A stretch of DNA of 64,000 bases from the NCBI RefSeq assembly GCF_009766085.1, contig NZ_LMUF01000038.1, forward strand, positions 91,864-155,863, written 5' to 3'. This document shows, one piece after another, positions 1 through 8,766 of the stretch (positions are counted from its first letter, which is position 1; each line of letters opens with the position of its first letter). The translations under genes were made by a program, and so were the position numbers. Source of the DNA: Burkholderia sp. S171. GTDB taxonomy: Bacteria > Pseudomonadota > Gammaproteobacteria > Burkholderiales > Burkholderiaceae. Below the pieces are notes generated by a model. That model was not told the origin of the DNA and ran no database searches. It saw nothing but the letters and a program-made list of their open reading frames with translations.

Positions 1-845
1 TGCCGCGTTACCTGGACCACATCGAAGCAATGCGCGAAGCGTCATCGGCGGGCCTGCGCGCGGTGCTGCTCAAGGATCACTACTACTCGGCAACGCCCGT
101 TACGGCGCTGCTGAACAAGCACTTCGCGGATCTCGGCGTGCTGATGCTCTCTGGCGTTCCTCTGAACAACACGGTCGGCGGCATCAATGTTCACGCGGTC
201 GAGCACGGCATCAAGCTGGGCGCGCGGCTTGTGTGGATGCCCACGTTCTCGTCGGCGAACCACATCAACCATCACAAGCAAGACGCGCATTTCGACCAGA
301 AATTCCCGCAGACCACGCAGAAGATGCTTGCTCCCATTCCGCTCTCGGTGCTCGACGGCGACGGCAAGCTCAAGGAGGAAGTCAAGGCGATCCTCGATCT
401 CATCGCGGATGCGGACATTGTTCTCTCAGCCGGGCACCTGAACATAACTGAAATCTGGCCGCTCTTCGAAGAAGCGCGCAAACGCGGCGTGAAGCGGCTG
501 CTCGTGAATCATCCGACCTATGTGGTGGACGCGACACTCGACGACATGCGCCAGCTCGCAAAAGAAGGCGTGTACATGGAGCATTCCATGTGCATGTGGG
601 TACCGGGCTCGAAGTTCCGCTTCTATGATCCAGAGTTCCTGCGCGACGTCATCGAAGCGGGCACAGTCGATCTCACCATTCTCGGCTCCGACCTCGGTCA
701 GAAGGGCAACCCGACAATCGTCGAGGGCTTTCGCAGCGTGATCGAAACCGCGCTCGACATTGGGTATAGTGAAGCGGACATCCGGAAGATGACCTCCACG
801 AATGCGGCGCGATTGATGAACATTGAACTGCCCGCGTCCCGCTGA
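1..845 (+). CDS. DUF6282-like amidohydrolase-fold protein, 5' end cut by the window
   Basis: The frame is open from the first bases of the window (PRYLDHIEAMREAS...), so the N-terminus lies outside and the internal Met at base 30 is not the start. About 280 residues are visible. The protein looks like a TIM-barrel hydrolase of the DUF6282 type: a His-rich stretch (SANHINHHK), a later NHPTYV and a C-terminal GSDLGQKGNPT segment sit where metal-dependent amidohydrolases place ligands and the catalytic Asp. The substrate is unknown. It is followed by an IclR regulator and a DHOD-like flavoprotein on the same strand, so a catabolic hydrolysis step is the likely role. The family call is by resemblance only. 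Confidence 0.6.
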   Translation, partial: PRYLDHIEAMREASSAGLRAVLLKDHYYSATPVTALLNKHFADLGVLMLSGVPLNNTVGGINVHAVEHGIKLGARLVWMPTFSSANHINHHKQDAHFDQKFPQTTQKMLAPIPLSVLDGDGKLKEEVKAILDLIADADIVLSAGHLNITEIWPLFEEARKRGVKRLLVNHPTYVVDATLDDMRQLAKEGVYMEHSMCMWVPGSKFRFYDPEFLRDVIEAGTVDLTILGSDLGQKGNPTIVEGFRSVIETALDIGYSEADIRKMTSTNAARLMNIELPASR

Positions 846-888
846 GCATCCCCCGCCAACCATCACGAAAACGGCACAGGAGATCGAG

Positions 889-1803
889 TTGCCCAAGAGT
901 CTGCCCCGTCCCAGGAATGCCGTATTGCCTTCAGAGCCGGCTATCGAGGCCAGCAATACCACGCCGATCGACAAGAGCGGCCCCGCGCTGCTCGAATCGG
1001 TGGCCATCGTGTTCAGGCTGCTCGACGAGCTGTCGGCGGCACGCCGGCCGCTCGGCGTCACCGAGCTTGCGGATATCGTCGATGAGCCGAAGCCACGTGT
1101 GTACCGACATCTGGCGTCGATGCGGCAAATGGGCGCCGTCGAACAGGACCCTTCGACCGAGAAATACCGGCTGGGGGCGAAGCTCGTTATTTACGGCACA
1201 GCCGCCAGCGAGCAGTTCGACTTGCGCGCCATCGCCGATCCGTATCTGACGAAGTTGCGCGACACACTCGGTCAAAGCGCGGTGCTGTCGGTCGTCACGC
1301 ACGATTCGGCACTGGTTGTCGCGGCGGTCGACTCGAACAACGGCGTGTGCATCACGGTCAAGCCGGGCAACCGGGTGCCGGCGCACTGCTCCGCCCAGGG
1401 ACGGCTCGTGCTGGCGTTCCTGCCGCCAGAGGACCAGCAGCGCATCTTGCGCCGCAAGCTGCAAAGGTTCACGGCCCGCTCGATCACGGACCCGGTGGTG
1501 CTGGCGAGGCGCCTCGAAGCCGTGCGTGCGCAACTGTACGAAGATGCGAACGGTGAAATGATCGACGGCATCAACGTGCTGAGCGCGCCGATCTTTCGCG
1601 ACAACGACGTGATGGTCGGCGCAATTGGCATTATCGGTCCCACGCACGACGTGCCGTCGCCGCCGCCGCCGGCCTTGCTTGAACACGTGCAGCAGGCCGC
1701 CGCCGAATTGAGCGAGCGGCTTAACTGCGACAAATATCGTCGCGCCGGTCTGCCGTCGACCGTGGGTGACCAGACAAAAGCATTAGCAGGAAATCACCGA
1801 TGA
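889..1803 (+). CDS. IclR-family transcriptional regulator
   Basis: About 304 residues. The N-terminal third holds a winged helix-turn-helix (VTELADIVDEPKPRVYRHL) followed by the wing and a tract ending YRLGAKL. The C-terminal part is the IclR effector-binding domain (HCSAQGRLVLAFL, then GINVLSAPIF and GAIGIIGP). I place the start at TTG 889 because AGGAG lies six bases upstream at about 878-882. An in-frame TTG at 823 would overlap the preceding gene and has no comparable site. Its stop overlaps the next start (ATGA), so it is co-translated with the DHOD-like gene. It probably controls this cluster in response to a small aromatic or keto acid, which is an inference. Confidence 0.88.
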   Translation: MPKSLPRPRNAVLPSEPAIEASNTTPIDKSGPALLESVAIVFRLLDELSAARRPLGVTELADIVDEPKPRVYRHLASMRQMGAVEQDPSTEKYRLGAKLVIYGTAASEQFDLRAIADPYLTKLRDTLGQSAVLSVVTHDSALVVAAVDSNNGVCITVKPGNRVPAHCSAQGRLVLAFLPPEDQQRILRRKLQRFTARSITDPVVLARRLEAVRAQLYEDANGEMIDGINVLSAPIFRDNDVMVGAIGIIGPTHDVPSPPPPALLEHVQQAAAELSERLNCDKYRRAGLPSTVGDQTKALAGNHR

Positions 1804-2849
1804 CCTCCCTGACCACCCGGATCGGGTCGATCGTGCTGAAAAACCCGGTGATCTGCGGATCGGGCGAGCACACCATGACGGCCGCCGGCATCCGCGCCGC
1901 ACTCGAGGCTGGCGCGGCCGCCGTGGTGGCGAAATCGACCAATGAATCGAACGCTGCCAAAGCTCAGCTCGACAAGACCGATTACGCGCTCTTCGACAGC
2001 AACTGGACGCGCTTGCCCTGGAATTTCCAGCCGCCCGCCGATGCGTCGCTCTTCTGCCGCTCGGGTCTCGTGCAGAGCGAATTCGAGCCGTGGCTCGACC
2101 AGCTCGCGGCATTGGATAAAGAAGCTGCCGAGCGTAACGCCTACGTGATCCCCAGCCTGATTCTCGCCGACCTGGATCGCTGCGTTGAACAGGCGCAGCG
2201 GATCGAAGCGCGTGGGCTGCGTGTCCTCGAGCTGAACATCGGCGCGCCGCATGGCGAAGAGGCCGCAAAGGGCGCCATCGTTCTCGAACGCGATGTCGAA
2301 CGTATCGAAATAATCGTGGCCCGCGTACGTGCCGCGATCCGCCTGCCGCTGTGGATCAAACTGACGGGTCAAAGCGAGAACGTCGTTGCACTCGCGGATG
2401 CCGCGAGACGGGGCAGCGCGGACGCGGTCGTGATGATGGGGCGCTTCATGGGCTTCCTGCCCGACCTCGATACCGGCGCGCCTGTGCTGGGCACATCGGC
2501 GGCTATCGGCGGCGGCTGGGCATTGCCGCTGACGGCGCGTTGGCTGATGCTCACACGCAAGAAGCTGGGCACGTCGTTCCCCTTGCTCGCCACGAACGGC
2601 GCCCGCAATGGCCTCGATGTCGCGCGATTTCTGCTGTCGGGCGCGGCTGCGACTGAAATGACCTCGGCCGTTTTCACGCGTGGTTATCGCGTGCTCACAG
2701 AGGCGATCGAAGAACTGGATGGATACGTAAAACAACGCGGAAAATCGGTGGAAGAACTGCTGGGTTCGGCCGCCGACCGCGTCGAAACCTATCAGGAACA
2801 GAATGACCGGCCGCAGTATTGGCAGGAATTCGCGCCGCCTGCTGGATAG
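1800..2849 (+). CDS. Dihydroorotate dehydrogenase-like flavoprotein
   Basis: 349 residues, a complete FMN-type TIM barrel of the PyrD/PreA superfamily. It opens with the typical LKNPVICGSGEHT strand and glycine-rich turn, followed by AAVVAKSTNES. LELNIGAPHG and PLWIKLTG in the middle correspond to substrate and FMN contacts, and ATNGARNG near residue 265 to the phosphate-binding region. It starts inside the stop codon of the IclR gene. A catabolic neighbourhood and the absence of pyrimidine genes argue against a role in UMP synthesis. Reduction or oxidation of a cyclic or unsaturated intermediate is more likely, but the substrate is unknown. Confidence 0.75.
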   Translation: MTSLTTRIGSIVLKNPVICGSGEHTMTAAGIRAALEAGAAAVVAKSTNESNAAKAQLDKTDYALFDSNWTRLPWNFQPPADASLFCRSGLVQSEFEPWLDQLAALDKEAAERNAYVIPSLILADLDRCVEQAQRIEARGLRVLELNIGAPHGEEAAKGAIVLERDVERIEIIVARVRAAIRLPLWIKLTGQSENVVALADAARRGSADAVVMMGRFMGFLPDLDTGAPVLGTSAAIGGGWALPLTARWLMLTRKKLGTSFPLLATNGARNGLDVARFLLSGAAATEMTSAVFTRGYRVLTEAIEELDGYVKQRGKSVEELLGSAADRVETYQEQNDRPQYWQEFAPPAG

Positions 2850-3100
2850 CCTGCCCGGGCGCAGGAAACCTGCTGTCGTTTGCGGCCGTAGCTGATTCAA
2901 ACGCATCAGGTTGCTTCACCCGGCCTTAAGTCGTTGCAACCCCGCTGCATCTATTGAATACGCCCAAGCCCGCGTCCGATCTGTCGAACGCGGCGGGACA
3001 CCCCTGCCCGTCATTCATGGCGTGGACAGACCGAACTCACGATACGAGCCGGCTCGACCGGCCACTCGCACCGCACATCCTGCGTGCGCAAGGAGACATG

Positions 3101-4447
3101 ATGAGATTTCTCACCGCCGCTTCGTTCGACGATCCAGTCGACGATCGAATCTACAATCGCGTCGCCACGCGTTTGCTGCCGTTCCTGATGCTGCTCTATA
3201 TCGTTTCGTTTCTCGACAAGATCAATGTCGGGTTTGCGAAGGCGGGCATGTCGGCGGAACTGGGGCTCAGCAACACCGCGTTTGGCATAGGCGCCGGCAT
3301 ATTCTTTATTGGCTACTGCATCTGCGAAATCCCGAGCAACCTGGCGTTGCAACGCTTCGGCGCACGCGTGTGGATCGCCCGCATCATGATCGTGTGGGGC
3401 GCCATTTCGGTCGCCATGATGTTCGTCACGACCGAGCGCGAGTTTTTCATTGCGCGTTTCGTGCTCGGTGTCGCCGAAGCGGGATTCTATCCGGGGGTCG
3501 TCTTCTATCTGACCTTCTGGTTTCCGGCTCGGCTGCGTTCGCAGGTTTGCGCATTATTCTTCCTCGGCATATCGCTCTCGGGTGTCGTGGGCGGACCCTT
3601 GTCGGGCGGGATTCTGACGATCTTCGAAGGCGTGCACGGACTGCACGGCTGGCGTTGGTTATTTCTGCTCGAAGGCCTGCCCGCCGTACTCCTCGGCGTC
3701 GTCACGCTGTTCTGGCTCGACGACGGCCCCGCCAAGGCGAAGTGGCTGCCGGCCGCTGACCGGGAGCGGATTGCCGCCACGCTGGAACAGGAGAATACGA
3801 GCCGCGCCGGCGAATCCCAACACCGTTTCGCCGATGCCTTTCGCAATCGCAACGTGTGGCTGATGACCGCCGTGAACTTTGCGCTGCTGGGTAATACTTA
3901 TGGCGTGTCGTTCTGGCTGCCGCAGATCGCTCGCGGTCTCGGCGTGCGCAACCCGATGGCCAACGGACTCGTGACCATGCTGCCGTTTGTCGTCGCTTCG
4001 ATCGCCATGCTCGTCATCAGCCGCAGCTCGGACCGCCACGGTGAACGGCGTTTCCATTTGATTGCGAGTTCTTTCGCATCGGCGGCCGGCCTTGCACTCG
4101 CTGCCGTCTCGGCGGGCATGCCGGTGCTTTCGCTGACCGGTCTCGCGCTTGCGCTGTCCGGCGCGCTGGGCGGTCTCGCGGTGCTCTGGGCGATCCCCGG
4201 CACGTTGCTGAGCGGTACCGCCGCCGGCGCGGCGATCGCGCTGATGGCGACCGTCGGCAACCTCAGCGGCTACGCAAGTCCCGTGCTGATCGGATGGATC
4301 AGTCAGCGCACCGGACATGTCGAAGACGGCCTGCTGGCGTTGGCCGCTATCACCTGCGCGTTGTCGGTATGCGCGTGGGGCCTGGCTCGCGTCATGGTCG
4401 TCGCCAGCCCGGACAGCGAGCCGGCGTTGCTCTCGTCCCGTCCCTGA
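3101..4447 (+). CDS. MFS transporter, anion:cation symporter type
   Basis: About 448 residues with some 12 predicted membrane segments. The first helix is followed by SFLDKINVGFAK, a signature of the ACS family that carries small organic anions (tartrate, galactonate, aromatic acids). A central cytoplasmic loop follows DDGPAKAKWL, as usual in this family. Two ATGs are adjacent (3098 and 3101). AGGAG at 3091-3095 gives workable spacing only to the second. It lies 250 bases after the DHOD-like gene and converges on the hydratase genes. It probably imports the substrate of the surrounding pathway. Confidence 0.85.
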   Translation: MRFLTAASFDDPVDDRIYNRVATRLLPFLMLLYIVSFLDKINVGFAKAGMSAELGLSNTAFGIGAGIFFIGYCICEIPSNLALQRFGARVWIARIMIVWGAISVAMMFVTTEREFFIARFVLGVAEAGFYPGVVFYLTFWFPARLRSQVCALFFLGISLSGVVGGPLSGGILTIFEGVHGLHGWRWLFLLEGLPAVLLGVVTLFWLDDGPAKAKWLPAADRERIAATLEQENTSRAGESQHRFADAFRNRNVWLMTAVNFALLGNTYGVSFWLPQIARGLGVRNPMANGLVTMLPFVVASIAMLVISRSSDRHGERRFHLIASSFASAAGLALAAVSAGMPVLSLTGLALALSGALGGLAVLWAIPGTLLSGTAAGAAIALMATVGNLSGYASPVLIGWISQRTGHVEDGLLALAAITCALSVCAWGLARVMVVASPDSEPALLSSRP

Positions 4448-4492
4448 ACTGAGTCCGCTCTTCGCTCTTTCGGAGTCCGTTGTAAATTCACT

Positions 4493-4520
4493 CTCGCTGA
4501 CCATTTGACCGGTCAGCGAG
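4493..4520. terminator. Hairpin between convergent genes, possible bidirectional terminator
   Basis: Perfect 10-bp inverted repeat CTCGCTGACC / GGTCAGCGAG with an eight-base loop, in the 79-base gap between the convergent MFS and hydratase beta genes. No clear T-run follows on either strand, so intrinsic termination is plausible rather than shown. Confidence 0.45.
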
Positions 4521-4526
4521 CAACGA

Positions 4527-5138
4527 TCAGCGATGCCCGAGCGTATCGACAATGCCCGGCATCCGCGCCGTGGCTTGCTCGTGAAGCTGCGTATAGAGAC
4601 TGTTGCCATGCGCGTCGATCGCGACTGTCGCCGGTCCGAGCTGCTCGACTTCGAGCGTGAGCAGCCGGAACTGCGAGATGTACTCGGTCCAGTTCATCGC
4701 CACGACCCGGCGCAGCGCACGCGACAGCAGATTCGCGCCGCCGCCGAGAAACGACAGATAGACGCAGCCGCTTTCGCGCAACGCCGTCGTGCTGGCTTCG
4801 TCGAGGCCGCCCTTGCCACCCACCAGCCGCACGCCGAGCCCGCGGATCAGTGTCGGCATCCACGGGTTATAGCGCGTGCTGGTGCTCGGGTTCAGATAAA
4901 GCGGCACCGGTCCGTCCGCAGTCTCGTCAACATAAGTGCTCAGATGAAAGAACGCGCCGCCGCGCAGGTCGATCGGCAACGGCGCGCCTTGCGTCACTGC
5001 CTCCGCGAGCCGGCAGTGGGTCGGCAGGCCGATGCTGACGGTGATCTCACCGGACAGCCGCACCATGTCGCCGAGCTTGAGATCGAGCACGCTGTCACGC
5101 GTGAGCGGCAAACGTAGATCGTGTAATTTGCTCATCAT
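4527..5138 (-). CDS. Class I fumarase/tartrate dehydratase-type hydratase, beta subunit
   Basis: About 203 residues. It matches the C-terminal (beta) component of two-subunit Fe-S hydro-lyases such as TtdB. It opens with LHDLRLPLTRDSVLDLKLGD, then LSGEITVSIGLPTHCRL, the GGAFFHL strand, and the glycine-rich LVGGKGGLDE that binds substrate carboxylates. The first ATG (5138) overlaps the alpha stop by one base (TGATG) and a second ATG follows directly at 5135; coupling to alpha is certain in either case. A longer open frame upstream is only the shadow of alpha. It works with alpha to add or remove water on a dicarboxylic acid; substrate unknown. Confidence 0.85.
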   Translation of the reverse strand: MMSKLHDLRLPLTRDSVLDLKLGDMVRLSGEITVSIGLPTHCRLAEAVTQGAPLPIDLRGGAFFHLSTYVDETADGPVPLYLNPSTSTRYNPWMPTLIRGLGVRLVGGKGGLDEASTTALRESGCVYLSFLGGGANLLSRALRRVVAMNWTEYISQFRLLTLEVEQLGPATVAIDAHGNSLYTQLHEQATARMPGIVDTLGHR

Positions 5139-6010
5139 CAGCTTTCCATGAATTCGACGCGGCCATCGCCGTGAATACGGGCCGCCGTGCGCCGGTTGAT
5201 CCAGCAGTTGAAACACACCGCGATCGGCACGAAGCCATGGCTCGCGGCATAGTCGATGTGCACGGCCATCGCCGTGGTATCCCCGCCGGTTCCCATCGGT
5301 CCGAAACCCATCGCGTTGACGGCGTCGAGCAGGCGCTGCTCCATGCGAGCAAGAATGGGCTCGGGATTGGTCTGGCCGAACGGCCGCAGCATCTGCTCTT
5401 TCGCGAGCCGCGCCGCGTAGTCGAAGGTGCCGCCTATGCCGACACCGATCACGAGCGGCAAGCAGGGCTGCGAGCCGGCCCGCAGCATTGTGTCGAGCAC
5501 GAAGCGCTCGATCTGGTCGAGCGTCGGATACACGAACGCTTCGATCGCTTCCCAGCGGCCCGTGCCCATCGCCTTCGGCGCGCAGACGATATCCACGTAG
5601 TCGGCGTCGTCGATCACGTCGAAGGCGACGATCGGCATGTCCTTGCCTGCATAGCTGCGTTCGTGCGTCAGCGGGTTCGTGACCATCTTGAGGATCGGTG
5701 GCGAGATGTTCGCCGCGAGCTCGGCAAAGCCTTCGCGAATCGCGGCTCGCACCGGCCCGTCGAATTGAACCCGGGTGCCGATCTTGATGCTGTAGGTCGG
5801 AATGCCGACGTCGCTGCACACCAGCGTGCCGTCGCGCTTCGCGCCGTCGGCGCTTTCCAGCATGATGGTCAGCGTGGCCTTCCCGGTCGGATGGGTCTCG
5901 GCGCCCGACGCGCGCTGCAGAAACGCGCGCGTATCGTTGGGTATCGCCTTGAGTGACCGTTCGTAAAGTTGCGCGGTGACGCGCTTGAGAATCGAGCTGT
6001 CAATAGACAT
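5138..6010 (-). CDS. Class I fumarase/tartrate dehydratase-type hydratase, alpha subunit
   Basis: 290 residues, the usual size for a separate alpha subunit (TtdA-like). Three cysteines fall where the labile 4Fe-4S cluster is held: Cys65 in LVCSDVG, Cys143 in DIVCAPKAMG and Cys269 in FNCWINRR. LVIGVGIGG at about 187-194 is the conserved glycine-rich turn. I chose ATG 6010 over the upstream in-frame start because GAAGGAAG precedes it at good spacing. The gene is divergent from the PanE-like gene, with a 157-base shared promoter region. The annotation could be fumarase or L(+)-tartrate dehydratase; the catabolic setting suggests hydration of a ring-cleavage product. Confidence 0.85.
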   Translation of the reverse strand: MSIDSSILKRVTAQLYERSLKAIPNDTRAFLQRASGAETHPTGKATLTIMLESADGAKRDGTLVCSDVGIPTYSIKIGTRVQFDGPVRAAIREGFAELAANISPPILKMVTNPLTHERSYAGKDMPIVAFDVIDDADYVDIVCAPKAMGTGRWEAIEAFVYPTLDQIERFVLDTMLRAGSQPCLPLVIGVGIGGTFDYAARLAKEQMLRPFGQTNPEPILARMEQRLLDAVNAMGFGPMGTGGDTTAMAVHIDYAASHGFVPIAVCFNCWINRRTAARIHGDGRVEFMES

Positions 6011-6167
6011 TGTCGTGCTTCCTTCAGATATAACCGGGCCGGCCACGGCCGGCGCATGTCATGCGAGCGCGCCGGATTCCGCCAGGAGAAAAGCCCGTAA
6101 AAACGCGGAGGCCGAACGGGCGGCGCAGCGACAATAGGCGAATTCCATCGATAAAAATGAGGCCACC
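6011..6167. promoter_or_regulatory. Divergent promoter region
   Basis: 157 bases between the minus-strand hydratase operon and the plus-strand PanE-like gene. Both must start here. I see no operator palindrome strong enough to name. Confidence 0.5.
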
Positions 6168-7202
6168 ATGAATCCACTCCTCACTACTACGCGACGCATC
6201 GGCATCGTCGGCGCGGGCGCGATCGGCGGCCATTTCGCCGCGCGTCTCGCGCTCGCCGGCCATCGCGTGTCGATACTCGCACGCGGCGCGACGCTGGAAG
6301 CGCTGGCAACTTCCGGACTGCGTTATACGTGCCCCGGCGAAGCCGAACGCACCGTGCCGGTCGACGCCCACGCAAATTGTGCGGACATGGGGCCGCAGGA
6401 CCTGGTGATCATCGCGCTGAAGTCGCATGAGTTGCCCGGTATCGCCGCATCGCTCGCGCCGCTGCTTGGGCCTGAAACCGTCATACTGCCGGTCGGAAAC
6501 GGCTTGCCGTGGTGGTACTTCCTCACGCCAGGCCAATCCACCCAATCCAGCGCCCCGCTCGAAGGCTTGCGCCTCGCCAGTGTCGACCCGGACGGTGGTA
6601 TCGAGCGGGCACTGGCATTCGAACAGGTGCTCGGCGGCAGCGTGATGGCGTCGTGCAGTTCGCCGGCGCCCGGCGTGGTGCATCACCACAGCGGCGGCAA
6701 GATCGTGATCGGCGAGCCGTGCGGCGGCATTAGCGCGCGCGCAAGCGACTGGGCGCAAGTGCTGACGGCCGCGGACCTGCCCGCCCACGCCAGCGACGAC
6801 ATTCGCCGCGATCTGTGGATCAAATTGCTCGGTAACGTGTGCTCGAATCCGCTCAGCCTGATCACGCAGGCAAGCACCGACCGCCTGCTCGACGATCCCG
6901 GCACGCACGCGCTGTTCGCAAGCCTGATGGCGGAATGCCTCGCGCTCGGCCGGCGCGCCGGTCTCACGCTCGACATCTACATCGCGCAACGCATTGCCCA
7001 GACGCGCCAGCTCGGCGCGGTCAGGTCCTCGATGCTGCAGGACCTGGAGGCCGGACGCCGCGTCGAGCTCGACGCGATTCTCGGCGCGCCGCTGGAGTGT
7101 GCTGCAAGGCTCGATTTCGAGGCGCCATTGATGCAGACCGTATTTGCGCTGAGCCGCCTGCGCGCGGCGCAAGCCGGCCTGTATGGCGCACGCTCTCTCT
7201 GA
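6168..7202 (+). CDS. 2-Dehydropantoate 2-reductase family protein (PanE-like)
   Basis: 344 residues. An N-terminal NADP-binding Rossmann fold is clear from IGIVGAGAIGGHFAARLA at about residues 10-27. The C-terminal helical domain carries the conserved lysine-asparagine segment LWIKLLGNVCSNPLSL near residue 225, which in ketopantoate reductases holds the catalytic Lys and substrate. The family reduces 2-keto acids with NADPH. It is isolated from panB and panC and sits in a degradation cluster, so the substrate is more likely a branched or functionalised 2-keto acid than ketopantoate; hence no gene symbol. It converges on the cupin gene 21 bases away. Confidence 0.82.
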   Translation: MNPLLTTTRRIGIVGAGAIGGHFAARLALAGHRVSILARGATLEALATSGLRYTCPGEAERTVPVDAHANCADMGPQDLVIIALKSHELPGIAASLAPLLGPETVILPVGNGLPWWYFLTPGQSTQSSAPLEGLRLASVDPDGGIERALAFEQVLGGSVMASCSSPAPGVVHHHSGGKIVIGEPCGGISARASDWAQVLTAADLPAHASDDIRRDLWIKLLGNVCSNPLSLITQASTDRLLDDPGTHALFASLMAECLALGRRAGLTLDIYIAQRIAQTRQLGAVRSSMLQDLEAGRRVELDAILGAPLECAARLDFEAPLMQTVFALSRLRAAQAGLYGARSL

Positions 7203-7223
7203 TGCTGATTCGGACACGAGCGC

Positions 7224-8084
7224 TCAGCCGCGCGTGGAGTCAGGCGTGGAGTCAGGCGTGTAGTCAGGCGTGTAGTCGGCTGAATTGGCGACCCAGCCTT
7301 TGTCGATAAAGTCCTTGCGCGGCGGCGAGAACACGTCGATCAGCAGATGACGGCCCGCGCCGACGCCTTCGGTCGTATGGATCAGTTGAACCGGCACCGT
7401 GATCATCGAAGCCGGGCCGGCTTCGAGATGCTGGTCGTCGCGCCACTGGTTCGCATCGGCACCCCATTGCACGCGCAGGTGATGAACAAAATGCCCGTCG
7501 ATGGCGAGCGAGCCCTGTTCGAACTCGCCGTGGCTGTGCGGGCTCAATTTCGAGCGGTCACGCGCGTCCTGATACTCGACCCAGTTGATGCTGAGCGTGT
7601 CCGTTTGCAGCATTTTCAGACGCGGCTTGTCAGCCGGCGGCTGAATGCCGTCGATCGCGATCACCTGTAGTTCACCGTTGCCGCGCGTGCGCCGGTAACC
7701 GGCGTCGCTGCCGATAATCCGGGCGTCGGGCGACGCATAGTCGTGGTCGTTGCGCGCGGTGCCGGGCGCAAGATCCTCACGCGACGACGCGATCAGCACC
7801 GCGTGGGCGCCGTGGTGCGGCTGCACGGCGATCTCGCCGGCCGGCAGCACGCACACGCTGCGGCCCGCCACCGTTTGCGCGGCGTTCTGTCCGCTGCGTC
7901 CGATGCGCACTTCAGCGCCGTCCCCGGGAAGCAGCAGCAGCATTTCATGCGCGCTGTGCGCTTCGAACACCTTGCCGTCGCCTTCCAGCCATTGCACGAA
8001 GAAGTTCTGGCCGCGCGCCACGGCGCCGGGTGCGAGATCGTAGACAGCGGTTTCCCGCACGCCGGTTTCGGTTGTAGTCGTCAT
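7224..8084 (-). CDS. Cupin-domain protein of unknown function
   Basis: 286 residues. Two beta-barrel halves are suggested. The C-terminal one carries a near-canonical cupin metal site: PHSHGEFEQGSLAIDG at about residue 190 (His-x-His, Glu) and a later His in VQLIHTTEGVG. The N-terminal half has VFEAHSAHEML but no full motif. It could be a metal-dependent dioxygenase, isomerase or sensor. ATG 8084 has GAAGGA upstream. The last 17 residues are low-complexity Thr/Pro/Asp repeats encoded by four 12-bp tandem repeats running into the stop region, so tail length may vary between strains. It is the last gene of a porin-amidohydrolase-flavin reductase-cupin operon. Confidence 0.7.
   Translation of the reverse strand: MTTTTETGVRETAVYDLAPGAVARGQNFFVQWLEGDGKVFEAHSAHEMLLLLPGDGAEVRIGRSGQNAAQTVAGRSVCVLPAGEIAVQPHHGAHAVLIASSREDLAPGTARNDHDYASPDARIIGSDAGYRRTRGNGELQVIAIDGIQPPADKPRLKMLQTDTLSINWVEYQDARDRSKLSPHSHGEFEQGSLAIDGHFVHHLRVQWGADANQWRDDQHLEAGPASMITVPVQLIHTTEGVGAGRHLLIDVFSPPRKDFIDKGWVANSADYTPDYTPDSTPDSTRG
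7232..7279. repeat. Four tandem 12-bp repeats at the 3' end of the cupin gene
   Basis: Units GCGTGGAGTCAG, GCGTGGAGTCAG, GCGTGTAGTCAG and GCGTGTAGTCGG follow each other without gaps. Read on the minus strand they encode the D-Y/S-T-P tail of the cupin protein. As 12 is a multiple of three, copy-number change keeps the frame. Confidence 0.9.
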
Positions 8085-8110
8085 GTTGGTTCCTTCAATA
8101 TTATGTGGAG

Positions 8111-8737
8111 TTAGTCGCGCCGCGGGCTCGGCCGGCCCAGGATGTCCATGCGGCCGACGGTCGAATAGCGGTTGCCGTCCATGCGGGTCAGTGGCTCGGC
8201 GCGGGCGGTGTCGAAATTCCCGTCTGCATCGACGAAACGCTCGTCCAGATGCACGCCGACGATGCGCCCGAACACCACGTTGCTGAACGTTTCGCCGGGC
8301 CCTGTCGGCTCGATGTCGACGATCCTCAGCAACCGGCACTCCATGCTCGCCGGCGACGCTGCGACCCGCGGCGGTTTGACCATCACGCTCGGCGCTTTTT
8401 CGAGGCCGGCCAGTTCGAACTCGTCGACGCCGTACGGCGCGTTCATCGAACTGAGATTCATGGGCTCGCGCAAATCCCAGGTGGCGAGGTTCGTGACGAA
8501 TTCACCGGTTTCGCGCACGTTGGCGATGGTGTCCTTCTCGTGCCGGTCGGCCGGCGCGTTGCACGAAAAGATCACCACCGGCGGTGACGTCGAGACAAGA
8601 TTGAAATGCGAGAACGGCGCGAGATTCACCTGGCCTTTGCCGTTGATCGTGCTGATCCAGCCAATCGGGCGCGGTGCGACGATCGCGTTGAACAGCGTGC
8701 GCTTGAAGCCGGGCGTATCCGCCGGGTCTAGAAACAT
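8111..8737 (-). CDS. Flavin reductase-like FMN-binding protein
   Basis: 208 residues of the flavin reductase/FMN-binding split-barrel fold. The N-terminus has the family strand VAPRPIGWISTINGKGQVNL, then APFSHFNLVSTSPPVV, the FMN phosphate and isoalloxazine contacts. VRETGEFVTNLA follows at about residue 80. Such proteins supply reduced FMN to a two-component monooxygenase or reduce substrates themselves. No oxygenase partner is visible in this window, so the partner is elsewhere or the protein acts alone. AAGGAG precedes ATG 8737. The gene lies 29 bases after the amidohydrolase and 26 before the cupin gene, in one operon. Confidence 0.83.
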   Translation of the reverse strand: MFLDPADTPGFKRTLFNAIVAPRPIGWISTINGKGQVNLAPFSHFNLVSTSPPVVIFSCNAPADRHEKDTIANVRETGEFVTNLATWDLREPMNLSSMNAPYGVDEFELAGLEKAPSVMVKPPRVAASPASMECRLLRIVDIEPTGPGETFSNVVFGRIVGVHLDERFVDADGNFDTARAEPLTRMDGNRYSTVGRMDILGRPSPRRD

Positions 8738-8766
8738 TGTTATCTCCTTGTGCGGACCTGGCGCCC

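Noticed and set aside
4527..5819. 430-residue minus-strand frame that would make a fused hydratase
   Set aside because: Its first half is an Arg-rich shadow of the alpha subunit in another frame. The real beta subunit begins at 5138/5135, at the alpha stop.
7232..7279. Tandem repeats as a possible CRISPR
   Set aside because: Units are 12 bp, adjacent without spacers and in frame with the cupin tail.
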